The notes under the pieces: generated by a model | What the model was told of the DNA's origin: nothing | Database searches by the model: none | Seen by the model: the letters and a program-made list of their open reading frames with translations, nothing else | Program-made: the position numbers and the translations under genes | Shown: in pieces, positions 31,881-42,219 of the stretch | Numbering within the stretch: position 1 is the first letter of the stretch | Layout of the letters: each line of letters starts with the position of its first letter | Assembly: GCF_040869045.1 (NCBI RefSeq) | Contig: NC_090319.1 | Coordinates: 173,326,645 to 173,390,644, forward strand | DNA from: Eurosta solidaginis | Taxonomy: Eukaryota; Arthropoda; Insecta; Diptera; Tephritidae | Direction of reading: 5' to 3' | DNA: 64,000 nt

Positions 31881-32926
31881 TCAGTATGGGGTTACTCCGA
31901 ATATGACCCATCCAAAAACGGTGTTCTGAGCAGCCGGTCGCGTCGGTGTTGCAGGTCTAAGTCCAGGACGGAGTATGGCTCCACACGCGTCTACTCCCAG
32001 AATCAGAGACACTGCGCTTGAGCGGTAGAATGAGGGTATGCCAGGCGCAGGTTGTCGAAATCATCGGCGACACGCGCATCAATAGTACGCTCAGGGGCGC
32101 TCCTTACGAGGCTCCCAAGGACCTTTGCCTGGATTTGCACCCTCTCATTCAGACCCTTCAAGGTAAGACTGCAGTGTTCCCTTTCATTCCGTGGCAGCAG
32201 ATGGAGTCGTAGTGCAAGGCCCCGAGATACGGTGGATATGGGTTGTCCAAGTTCGAGGATCGCGCGTACTGCATGAGTTCGTCCCCTTGTCATTACTTTG
32301 GTCACCATGGTAGGCATAAGAACAGAAAAACCCGTAGCATTTCTGGCAGCCCATTGAATTCGCTCTCGAGCGTCTCTTAGCCCTCGGGGTGGACCTTGTT
32401 GTGCGACGCGCCTTCGTTGGTGTCGCTGTGCTCGACGCTGGTGGGGCGAAGGAGGCGGCCGAGAAACTATGGACCGGATACCCGACAGGGGTGGTCTGAG
32501 TACCGGTGTTTCGGCGGTAACTGGCACAAGAGCATTTATCTGCTGGAGGTCTTCATCGCTGGCATCAATCTCCAGTATTTCTTCACTTGACTCCGACAGC
32601 TCTCGAGCCCGGTATGGTCGCGGTCGCTGACTTGGCCGATTTTCCACCTCGTCAAGGCCCTGTGGCACGTCATCCTCTCGCCGTGGTGTCTCTCATAGGT
32701 GGAGAATGCTGTGATGCTGCTCATGGCATCGGTCACATCGCCCTGTTGACGGACAATTGCGCGTTACATGGCGCGGTGACAGGCAATTGACACAATGGCG
32801 GTGGAGGAGGACGGCGCGTAGTCTCTCCTCTGGTTCCATACGGCGCAGTTGGCGACAGAACAGAAGTGGGTGGTTGTGCTGACATAAGGGGCATCGATGG
32901 GTGTTTTTAGTATTGGCTCGGACCAT
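31881..32926 (-). pseudogene. BEL-3 3' ORF: zinc knuckles plus protease-like domain, frameshifted
   Basis: ATG at 32926 opens MVRANTKNTHRCPLCQH, with three zinc clusters (CPLC...C, CVNC....H....C, CDRC...HH) to 32693. After a frame change, 32668 downward gives an acidic/Arg-rich linker and then THAVRAILELGQPISTVSRGL, the position equivalent to ALIDPCAP in BEL-2. Here the catalytic Asp is Glu. After a second shift at about 32010 come VSLILGVDACGAIL and QNTVFGWVIFG, ending at 31881. It starts 60 bp after the integrase stop, and the gap has two strong acceptor-like tracts (CTCTCTTTTCAG and CTTTTTTCTTCTCTTAG) upstream of the ATG. Same architecture and position as the BEL-2 3' ORF. Confidence 0.8.
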
Positions 32927-32986
32927 TTTGGTTTCAACGACTTTTATCTAAGAGAAGAAAAAAGAAAGCTGAAAAGAGAGAATTGG

Positions 32987-34394
32987 TTACTTAGGGATTT
33001 CGATAGGTAGTAGGGCTAATTTAACTATTGGCCGTGTAATCACACCACGGGCTGTGCGTATTTCTACCACCCGTACTCGATTATCTTGGCCTGGGAAAAC
33101 CTTCACCACTTTACCAAGTCGCCATTCGTTAGCGGGTAAATTATCCTCTTTGATAATTACTAGATCGTTAACCTCAAGATTTCGTTGGGGGTGTTGCCAC
33201 TTAACCCTCTTATGTAGCTCTTTCAAGTACTCTCCCTTCCATCGTTGGCAGAATCCTTGATGAATAGCTTTGAGCTTTTGCCATCGGTTGACGATTGACA
33301 TCGGTGTTCCTTGAACCTCTGGTTCTGCGTTCGCGAGTATGGGGCTTCCAATCAGAAAGTGTCCAGGGGTGAGGGGTTCAATGCAGTCGGGGTTGTCAGA
33401 CATCGGACTGATCGGTCTCGAGTTCAGACAGGCTTCTATTTTAGCCAGTAGAGTGGATGATTCCTCCATTGTGAATCGCATGGTAATTGAAATTTTGCGG
33501 AAATGGGTTTTGAAACTCTTCACCCCTGCTTCCTCTCATGTGGGGTGCTCCTGGTGGGATAAAATGCCAGTGGATTTCTTGATGGGCATATGACATAGTG
33601 GTATGCCGAGCAGCTTCAGTCATGAAATTTCGAAAGTCTTGCCTTAATGCTTTGTTTGCTCCTACAAAGTTCGTCCCATTGTCCGAATACACCTGGTGGG
33701 GACAGCCTCGCCGAGATATGAACCGCGCAAATACAGCCAGAAATGTGGCTGTCGATAGATCGCTTGTTGCCTCTAAGTGTATTGCTTTCGTAGCAAAGCA
33801 AACAAACACGCAAACATAACCCTTCGTTACTAGGCATGTCCTGCCCGTATAATTTTTGATGTCGAACGGACCAGTGAAATCGATTCCGGTATTAGTGAAG
33901 GGTTGCGAGAGCTCCGTTCGTTCTGGCGGTAGTGCTGCCATCAACTGCTCACGTGTCCTTTTCCTGTAGATGAGACAAACTTTGCAATTATTTATTATAT
34001 TTTTTATCAAATTTTTTAGCTTCACGATCCAATATCCTGATCGCAAAAGTCGTAGCATTAGTTGATTTCCCCCCTGTAGGGAAATCAAATGGGAAAATTT
34101 TACTACAAGCCGCGAAAACGCGCAGTCGTATGGGAGAATAATTGGACAACGTTCGTTGTAGCGTATCGTCGACAGCTCCAATCTTCCTCCCACGCGCATT
34201 ATTCCGTCCGCATCGAGGAAGCGATTGAGGGTGCGGATGGAACTCTTTGAGCTCACGGCCTCAGTTGAACCTAGCATCCGATACTCTTCAGCGTAACATC
34301 GTTTCTGCGTTAAACGAATAAGCCGGGCTTTTACCATCTTAGTTTCTTCTGGTGAGATATCTGGGGTGCCCTTGCGAGGGGTTAACTTATGCAC
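32987..34394 (-). pseudogene. BEL-3 integrase, catalytic Glu deleted
   Basis: From 34394: linker, then the zinc region SLQGGNQLMLRLLRSGYW...CKVC, then FTNTGIDFTGPFD (first Asp) and YSDNGTNFVG (second Asp). At PHMRG the frame breaks: the bases that encode GLWE in related copies are missing, removing the catalytic Glu and shifting frame. The second frame (33523-32987) carries KSFKTHFRKI through the DUF5641-like tail LVIIKEDNLPANEWRLGKV to TRPIVKLALLP. Inactive. Confidence 0.87.
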
Positions 34395-34445
34395 AGGATG
34401 CGTTTGCGGTAGAACTGGAAGATCCGTGCGATGACTCTGAGGGCT

Positions 34446-35411
34446 CTAGAAAAGTTCGAAAATCGCTCCAGAATATCCGGAAGTTCTTGAGCGCTGGTGG
34501 TATGAGATCGGACAGCTCGTTGTTCTAGGTCCGTTTTGGAACCTGCTCGTCAGGAAATTGTCCAGATCCTGCCACGCCAGAATTTCGCTTTTGTTGGTAA
34601 TTCCCTGCTCCCATAAGGCTAGTGTTGCGTCCGGCAGCTTGCTGGATACCAGATAAATAAAGATTGCATCCCAGTTGTCGGTATCAATGCAATGCATCTG
34701 CAGTATTGAGATGCAGTTATTTACAGATCGCTGTAAATTTTTTATTTCAGTTCCCCGCTCTCCTGTCATCGATGGCAGATTAAATAATATTTTCAGCTGA
34801 GAATTGATCATAATTATCTTATATTTGAACCTATTGGAAAGGTTCTGCCACGCAATGGCAAAACCCTCATTCGTGAGTGGGGTTTTCTTCACAATATCCC
34901 TGGCCTCCCCCCGAGTTTTGTGATTTAGATGGTATAACTTTTTCACTTCACTTAACCGCGTATTATTTATATATATGGCCGTAAACAGATCCCGAAAGGA
35001 CGGCCCTGCAGTGTAGTCACCATAGAAAATATCGGCGTCGCACGGTGGAAGTTTAACGCTGGAGCGCACCGTCAAATCAGGCTCGTGTGAGAGGTGATTT
35101 ACCGTGGAGGAGGGTTGGCGGATGAGGGTGAGGTTATGGATGGTCTCACCTATCAGGGCTGCCCACGTCAGATATGCTGTGTAGCAGTTTTGGTATTTAA
35201 CCTTCGCTTCTCGCAAGGCCGCGGCCCTGTCATCGTCGTCATTAATATCTCGGGAATAGCTGCTGAAAGACTTTTTCACTGTATTCCAAAGGGCCTTAAG
35301 TTCCTCCTTTTGAATTTCGAGGGAAAACACCGTCCCTGGAGATTCGTTGAACCGATTTTCAAACTCCAGCAGTGCATCACAAGCGCGAGAGAAATCCTGT
35401 GCGTTGGCCAT
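34446..35411 (-). pseudogene. BEL-3 gag (DUF1759-type), truncated
   Basis: I chose the start MANAQDFSRACDALLEFE at 35411, rather than the upstream in-frame ATG at 35444, because it aligns with the BEL-1 and BEL-4 gag starts. The core has PPCDADIFYGDYTAGPSF and TPLTNEGFAIAWQNL. The frame is open to FLTSRFQNGPRTT, then runs into out-of-frame sequence past the deletion joint near 34500, losing the nucleocapsid and everything up to the region just before integrase. The product could still be a capsid-like protein. Confidence 0.85.
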
Positions 35412-35474
35412 GTTCAAGGACCCAGGATAAATAAATATTCGCAAACTGGTAAGATAGGTTGCAATTCAACCTCA

Positions 35475-35762
35475 GAAAAATTCGGCCACTCTTCGTGGTC
35501 GTGTGGGTATGCAAGGGGGGTAAATTGCCTTTAACGCTGTTGAGGGGAGTGGGGAGCGAGAAAGGGAGTACTGCGTTCGCCGCAACGTAAGGGGCTTGCT
35601 AAACTAAGTACCAATCAGAAAAAAATCGGCCACTCTTCGCGGTCGTGTGGGTACACAAGGGAGGTAAAATTGCGCTAACACTGTGGAGGGGGGTGGAAAG
35701 CTATAGAGGGGTACTGCGTTCGCCGCAACTTGAGGGGTTAAAGGGGTTGTTTAAAATAAGCA
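35475..35762. repeat. 144-bp tandem duplication in the BEL-3 leader
   Basis: Two diverged units (from about 35475 and about 35619) share TCGGCCACTCTTCG, GGTCGTGTGGGTA and GTACTGCGTTCGCCGCAAC. Just beyond, GGTGGGCCGTnnGTGTGGGCC recurs near 35832 and 35889, with a weaker third copy near 35945. Confidence 0.7.
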
Positions 35763-36239
35763 AAGTAAAAAAAACTCACCCGTTTAGTGCCTAACGTTTT
35801 GTCGACTTACTGCTTGTAGATTCCCAAAACGGTGGGCCGTTCGTGTGGGCCTTGAAAATATTGCGGTACACAATATCTTTCCAATTCGGTGGGCCGTATG
35901 TGTGGGCCTTTAAAGTGGTGCTGGTCTGCTGAACCGATTCCAAAGCGATGGGCCGATATCTACACAGACAGACGTGGGGAAGTAAGTACAGTATAAATTA
36001 CTTACCTGGCCTGTAACTGCCACACGTTTTCCTTCTATCTGTGCCCGTTTTATAGCTGACCATCTGAAATCTTGGACCGTTGCTGACCTTCTGCCTTTTG
36101 ATGACTCCGTATAGTTTTACTGGATTCAGTAGGAGGGTTGATGTTGCCGGACAGCCTCGTTTGCCGCCGAGTTGCCCTAGCTTCAATTTTTAACCCAACA
36201 AATTTCAATTTTTAAAAACTGGATTATCAAAAAAAAAAA

Positions 36240-37750
36240 TGCTACCCTCGGTCAAATATGCTCTTGAGCGTTTTCAGTGGCTGGCACCCTCTTTTAACCA
36301 CCTTTTGTGGAATCACTGCCCTGCTTTTCAGGGACTTTTGCACTCACACACAACTGGCCTAGTATGCTCAGGGTTTTTTTTTTTTTTTGAGGGGATATTT
36401 TCACCCTCCCTTAAGGCACCTTTTTCACTTCACTGCCCTGCTTCTCAGGGACTTTTGCACATACACAACTGGCCTAGTATGCTCTGCTTTTTTGGGGTAT
36501 ATTCACCCTCTTTTTAGGCACCTTTATCGCTTCACTGCCCTGCCTTTTAGGGACTTTTCCACACACACTCAACTGGCCTAGTATGCTCAGCGTTTTCTTT
36601 GGGGGGTATATTCAACCTCTTTTAAGGTACGTTTTTTCACTCACTGCCCTGGCTTTTCAGGGACTTTTGCACACACACACAACTGGCCTAGTATGCTCTG
36701 CTTTTTTGGGGTATATTCACCCTCTTTTTAGGCACCTTTATCGCTTCACTGCCGTGCCTTTTATGGACTTTTCCACACACACGCAACTGGCCTAGTATGC
36801 TCAGCGTTTTCTTTGGGGGGTATATTCAACCTCTTTTAAGGCACCTTTTTCACTTCACTGCCCTGCTTCTCAGGGACTTTTGCACACACACACAACTGGC
36901 CTAGTATGCTCTGCTTTTCTGGGGTATATTCACCCTCTTTTTAGGCACCTTTATCGCTTCACTGCCCTGCCTTTTAGGGACTTTTCCACACACATGCAAC
37001 TGGCCTAGCATGCTCAGCGTTTTCTTTGGGGGGTATTTTCAACCTCTTTTAAGGCACCTTTTTTCACTCACTGCCCTGGCTTTTCAGGGACTTTTGCACA
37101 CACACACGAATGGCCTAGTATGCTCTGCTTTTCTGGGGTATATTCACCCTCTTTTTAGGCACCTTTTCCACTTCACTGCCCTGCTTTTCAGGGACTTTGC
37201 TCACAAACACTTTTACTTTGATACTCTGCTTTGTTTTGGGGGGTATATTCACCTCCTTTAAAGCACATTTCTTACTTCACTGCCCTGCTTTTCAGGGACT
37301 TTGCTCACAAACACTTTTATTTTGATACTCTGCTTTTTTTTTTTTTTTTTTTGGTATTTTCAACCTCTTTTAAGGCACCTTTCCCACTTCACTGCTCTGC
37401 TTTTCAGGGACTTTGCTCACAAACACTTTTACTTTGATACTCTGCTTTGTTTGGGGGGTATATTCACCTCTTTTAAGGCACCTTTCCCACTTCACTGCCC
37501 TGCTTTTCAGGGACTTTGCTCACAAATACTTTTATTTTGGTACTCTGCATTTTTTTTGGGGGTATATTCACCTCTTTTAAGGCACCTTTCCCACTTCACT
37601 GCCCTGTTTTTCAGGGACTTTGCTTACAAACACTTTTACTTTGATACTCTGCCTTTTTTTGGGGGGTATATTCAACCTCTTTTAAGGCACCTTTTCCACT
37701 TCACTGCCCTGCTTTTCAGGGACTTTGCTCACAAACACTTTTACTACTAA
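36240..37750. repeat. minisatellite of about 14 units in the BEL-3 leader
   Basis: Units of about 103-111 bp each contain TTCACTGCCCTGCTTTTCAGGG, then GGGGTATATTCACCTC and AGGCACCTTT. Units to about 37170 carry a (CA)n and AACTGGCCTAGTATGCTC; later units instead carry GCTCACAAACACTTTTACTTTGATACTCTG, so there are two subfamilies in blocks. Long open frames across it on the plus strand are a by-product of periodicity and lie antisense to the element. Confidence 0.9.
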
Positions 37751-38460
37751 GGCTTTTTATTCACTGGCCACCGGTGGGGACTGTTCGCTTAACACCCTTA
37801 TCGCACCGGTATTCTAATTGTGGTCCTGGCCACACTTTCGGCTAGTCGGAGCGAAAACTGGTTGACGCTCACCTACTTATTGCGTTTCCTTGTCGCTGGC
37901 CTCCTTCCCGGTAGAATAGACGGGTGATATGCTGTGGACGAAAGGCTGGAAAAGGAAGTAAGCAACTCACGAGCAGCGTATGCCGTTTGGTGTTAATATA
38001 TACACGTAAATTACAATAGTTTTACCTTTTGTTCAGAACTAGTTACCTTCCTGTGTGTGCAGTCGTTGTGCCTTCAACACGTTGCTTTTGCTCCGGGGTG
38101 CTTCCTTTTCCGTCCTGGTGAAATTCTGAATGATTGCGGCTGCCAAATGTCCAATAAAAACACGAATTTCTTGCGTTTTCTCCAGCAAACTTACCAAAAT
38201 CGTTTTTCCCAATGGCTAACTTCTAAATGTCAAAAACCAAATGTAAACAAGCAGCTTCGTACTTGCACTGCTTATTCACAATGGATTTTGGTATGGTGTG
38301 TTTGTTTGGTTTCCAATGGGACTTGGCAATTGTTGGTGGACAGGTTTTAAAAAAGCAACATTGTTGGAAAAGACGGAGGATATGTATTTGTTGTTGGACG
38401 CATGAAGGCAAAAAAGACAAACTAATTGCAGCTGGTTTTATTACCAAAAAAATGAAAAAT
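37751..38460 (-). other. BEL-3 leader between minisatellite and PBS
   Basis: No recognisable protein or repeat. Short ORFs around 38057-38460 have no support. Confidence 0.45.
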
Positions 38461-38461
38461 G

Positions 38462-38486
38462 TTTCGAGATCCGGCCCGAAGGACCA
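38462..38486 (-). promoter_or_regulatory. BEL-3 primer-binding site (tRNA-Tyr type)
   Basis: The plus strand reads TTTCGAGATCCGGCCCGAAGGACCA immediately before the 5' LTR, the tRNA-Tyr 3' end with one substitution in the acceptor stem and one extra base in the T-loop part. The match again runs past 18 nt. Confidence 0.75.
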
Positions 38487-38921
38487 GGTTCGAGCGGGGA
38501 TAACGGGGAACCTATGGGGGAGCCGGTTCTTGAAACTCGGGATAATGCGAAACTTACCAGCTGTACCTAGCTGTCCAACAACAAATAAAGATGCAAGTTA
38601 ACTATGCAACGATGTAGGTATATATATATATGCTAGCCTGTCGCACAGGCCTTTATTCAAAATATATGTAAATCACAAATATAATGGCAAAATAAATGAT
38701 ATGGTAAAACACTCACCTGGTGGTCGCTGGTAAAAGAATAAGGGAGAGCCTATGGCTGTTCGTCCCTTTTATAGACTCTAAGGAACTGATGCCATTTAAC
38801 GGAACCGTTTTTAGTAGAGCAAAGTCCAAAAAAGGAAAAGAAACGTAACGAGTGCTTGCAGCGAGTTTCCACCAGCGACCTCTCCAGGTGAGGTTTAGGG
38901 ATGATAATGCAGGCTTTAACA
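38487..38921 (-). repeat. BEL-3 5' LTR
   Basis: 435 bp; its plus-strand left end is GGTTCGAGCGGGG (the expected first T is G). Followed by the TSD copy CCATC. Confidence 0.9.
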
Positions 38922-38977
38922 CCATCCGTGTGAGAAGAGGTGCAAAAATTGAACTCAACCACGTACTATTTCCTAAC

Positions 38978-39610
38978 GGAAAATTCTTAATTTAGAAACA
39001 ATTTCTTTATTAACTCGCTCTGAGGCGTTCGCTTGAGGAGAGTATAAACCCGTTCTCACCCGTGTTGCCCTATGAATAAAACTCAGGGACCCCTACAGCT
39101 GGAAAAATTTCTGAAGCGAATTAATTTATAAAGTTAACAGCTGTAGATCTCTGCATGGGCTTTAGCCAGACAAAATTGGAAAATGCTCCAGAACTATGAA
39201 AAAAATTGATTTCGCCATTTGGATCGCGGATAAGACCCTAGAAAATCACAATATAAGCGCTAAAATGGCCTTTTGGATGTAAAGGTACTCCCTGGAGGCA
39301 GTCTCGACTGTTGATTCGTTGACTTTACAGCTTGGGAAGTATCCCATCTCCTCTCGTAGTCTCGGACGTGCTTAGCCTGCTGTGGCCAAAAGTACTTTTG
39401 CCTCACGCGTTCCAAGGTTTTCTGTCACCCACCATGGTAACTCCGATTGACGTCGTGTGCCAATCTCACGGCTTCCTCCGTCAACCCCTTCGGCAACCAC
39501 AAACGCCATAACGAGTCTTCTTCACCTTCCACCCCCTTCCGAAATTTAACTCCATCAACTATGCGCAAATCTGGCAGCAACTCTTCGTTTTCTGTGACGG
39601 CTCTGAGCAA
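38978..39610 (-). pseudogene. G1 integrase remnant
   Basis: LRAVTENEELLPDLRIVDG, then GLTEEAVRLAHDVNRSYHGG (39610-39425), then out-of-frame continuation through the zinc region and TGLYSPQANA near 39020. The central DNG motif is absent, as in G2 and G3. Truncated at 38978. Confidence 0.8.
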
Positions 39611-39663
39611 ATCTAGATATTCGTTGCTGTTAAACTCAGGAGAGACTAAATCTTTTTCCCCGG

Positions 39664-39700
39664 GTGTGGTAGTAAAATGAGTTGACTTTTACTACCACAC
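39664..39700. repeat. perfect 14-bp hairpin between RNase H and integrase (G1)
   Basis: GTGTGGTAGTAAAA (39664-39677) and TTTTACTACCACAC (39687-39700) flank a 9-base loop. GAGTTGACTTTTACTAC then repeats just after. The same hairpin is at 45374-45410 in G2; in G3 the left arm is mutated (about 60590-60620). Confidence 0.8.
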
Positions 39701-39804
39701 CACGAGTTGACTTTTACTACGTCAAATCGCGCAAGCGCATCAGGTACTACATTCAGGGTGCTTTTACGATGATCCATTGTAAAGTCGTATCTTTGCAGCA
39801 GGAG

Positions 39805-41408
39805 TTAGCACCTAGCCAACCTCCCACTCAAGTCCTTTTGTGCTATCAACCACTTCAGAATGGAGTGGTCAGTGATAATCCGAAAGGTTAATGCTTCAAT
39901 GTAGGAAAGGAAGCGGTTCACGCTTACTATGGCGGCGAGACATTCCAGCTCGGTTGCTGTGTAATTGCGTTGAGCATTATTCAATTTCTGAGAAACAAAC
40001 GCTATTGGAAGCTCAGCGCCCTCATCATCGACCTGGAATAACACCCCACCAACACCTATTTTGGAAGCATCGCACTGAATGACAAATTCCTTAGAGAAGT
40101 CGAATTGGGCCAAGACAGGAGCGGAACCAGGGCTACTTTAAGCTTTTCGAAGGCCTCTATCGCTTCAGAGGTAAGTTTGAACGGTCCTGTTCATTTTCGA
40201 AGACAATCCGTTAGGGGACCTGTTAGGTCAGCGAAATTCGTGATGAACGCCCTATACCAATTTGCCATACCAACGAACCTACGCACTTGCCGAGAAGACT
40301 TGGGAGTTGGGAAGTTCTTAACGGCTTCTTTTTTCCCTGAGTCTACCTTTAAACACCCACTACCTATCAGATATGCAAAGTATCGAATCTCCTTTTGGCA
40401 AAATTTTCTCTTTTCAACGTTGATTGTAAGGCCGGCATCCTTCAAACACTTCGCCACTTCCGCTAGCAGGTTCATGTGATCCTCGAAGTTCGCGCTGCAT
40501 ACCATTAGATCATCCAAGTAAAAGAAAACATTCTCCCTCAGGCGCGATGGAATTACCTTATCCATGAGTCTGCTCATTATCTGCGGTCCATTGCATAGGC
40601 CAAACGGAATCACCTTGAAGTGAAACAGAGGTTTTTCAGGAACTGCGAATGCTGTCTTCTCCTTGGATGATTCCGTCAATTCGATTTGGAAAAATGCTTC
40701 CTTTAGATCAATGCCTCTGATGTCTACTCAACAGACTGTTGATATACGGTAATGGGTACGAGTCCTTCTTCGTGACCTCGTTGACCTTCCTGGAATCAAT
40801 ACACATCCGAACCTTTCCTGGTTTTCAAACTAACACCACAGGGCTACACCACGGCTAATTCGATTCTTCCATGAGTCTGCTCATTATCTGCGGTCCATTG
40901 CATAGGCCAAACGGAATCACCTTGAAGTGAAACAGAGGTTTTTCAGGAACTGCGAATGCTGTCTTCTCCTTGGATGATTCCGTCAATTTGTTTTGGAAAA
41001 ATGCTTCCTTTAGATCAATGCCTCTGATGTCTACTCAACAGACTGTTGATATACGGTAATGGGTACGAGTCCTTCTTCGTGACCTCGTTGACCTTCCTGG
41101 AATCAATACACATCCGAACCTTTCCTGGTTTTCAAACTAACACCACAGGGCTACACCACGGCGAATTCGATTCTTCGATCACTTCCATTATAAGCAGCCC
41201 ATCTATTTCTGCAAAAGCTTCGGCTTGCCTTGGTGGCGAAAGAGGGAAGTGCTTGCTTTTGATCGGAACCGCGTCGCCCGTATCGATACGGTGTTCGACC
41301 AGCTCTGTTTGCCCCAGGCCCGACTTTTCAAACGACGGAAACATCTCTACGACCTTCTGCAATTCGGTTTTCTGCCCTTATGTCAAATCATTGAAATTAC
41401 ATTCTTGA
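39805..41408 (-). pseudogene. G1 RT-RNase H, with a 307-bp tandem duplication
   Basis: The N-terminal RT (LVEHRIDTGDAVPIKSKHF, WCSPVVLV) is at 41362-41132. Fingers/palm with FYLDDLMVCSANF (YLDD) are at 40679-40191. RNase H with EFVIQCDASKIGVGGVL (first Asp) and RNYTATELECLAAI is at 40113-39805. Bases 40561-40867 are repeated almost exactly at 40868-41174, which duplicates part of the palm and breaks the frame. Confidence 0.87.
40561..41174. repeat. 307-bp direct tandem duplication inside G1 RT
   Basis: Both units start TCCATGAGTCTGCTC and end AATTCGATTCTT. I see very few differences, so the duplication is recent or the result of an assembly collapse/expansion. Confidence 0.85.
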
Positions 41409-41452
41409 TCTTTTTCTTCGCCAACTTCTAAGCACGCTAAATATGTCAGGGG

Positions 41453-41788
41453 CTAACGCGAAGACTTTCCAAAAATTAACCCCGAGTAAACTTCTTGAAG
41501 TAGCGAAGGGACCAGATGAAAATGAATGGATTTGGGACTGTTTTTAAAAGTCACTGGCAAGGAAATCGAACTTAATATTTTCTGTCTGTTACCACCCGCT
41601 GTGTATACGAATGCTTGCTGTGGGTGATACTTCAGACCATTTGTTTCTAAAAATTCTTCACAATCCTTCCCTAGTATAGAGACGTTAGCTCCAGAATCCA
41701 ACAGTCCTACCACGAAATTGTTTTCTATTTTTACTCTAACTAGAGGCCTTTCATCCTCGGTAAGAAAAATCGTTGTGCACTGGAGAAG
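41453..41788 (-). pseudogene. G1 retropepsin remnant
   Basis: VRVKIENNFVVGLLDSGANVSILG carries the catalytic DSG, followed by EVYSGLIFGKSSR. It is cut off from gag by the embedded retroposon at 41800-42208. Confidence 0.8.
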
Positions 41789-41799
41789 CTTTCGCTCTT

Positions 41800-42208
41800 G
41801 TTGCTGTTGTTGTTGTAGCGATGAGGTTGCTCCCCGAAGGCTTTGGGGAGTGTTAGCGATGTGATGGTCCTTTCCCGGATACAAATCCGGTACGCTCCGG
41901 TACCATAACACCCTTAAGGTGCTAGCCCGACCATCTCGGGAACGATTTATGTGGCCACATTAAGCCTTCAGGCCATTCCCTACCCCCAAGTTCCGTGAGG
42001 AGCTTGGGGTCGCCAGAGCCTCGTCTGTTAGTGAAACAGGATTCACCGCGGATAGGTGATGTTGACAATTGGGTTTGGAGAAGCTATATATTGCGCTGGC
42101 AACCTGAAGGGTTGCGCTACACAGCCCCTTGAATCTGGTATTTTAGTCGCCTCTTACCACAGGCATACCTACCACGGGTATATTCTTATCCCCTAACCCT
42201 CTGGGGTG
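41800..42208 (-). mobile_element. embedded non-LTR retroposon in G1 (11-bp TSD)
   Basis: A 409-bp unit flanked by CTTTCGCTCTT (41789-41799 and 42209-42219). The minus strand starts CACCCCAGAGGG, has AGAGGCGACTAAAATACCAG and TTGCCAGCGCAATATATAGC, and ends in a (CAA)n-type tail. It looks like a SINE or a 5'-truncated non-LTR element. It occurs at the same site in G2 (47149-47554) and G3 (62427-62834). Confidence 0.8.
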
Positions 42209-42219
42209 CTTTCGCTCTT

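Larger units (their letters stand above)
31295..38921 (-). mobile_element. BEL-3: 7.6-kb BEL/Pao element with internal deletion
   Basis: LTRs at 31295-31749 and 38487-38921 are flanked by CCATC (31290-31294 and 38922-38926). Minus-strand order: 5' LTR, tRNA-Tyr-type PBS, a 3-kb leader with minisatellite, gag, integrase, zinc-knuckle/protease-like 3' ORF, 3' LTR. Nucleocapsid, protease, RT and RNase H are deleted between gag (34446) and integrase. The LTRs differ by a 20-bp insertion in the 3' LTR and about eight substitutions seen on reading, so it is older than BEL-2. Confidence 0.9.

Noticed and set aside
36239..37750. Repetitive plus-strand ORFs with GLVCSAFLGYIHPLF-type repeats
   Set aside because: They arise from the minisatellite period, shift frame between units, and lie antisense to BEL-3.
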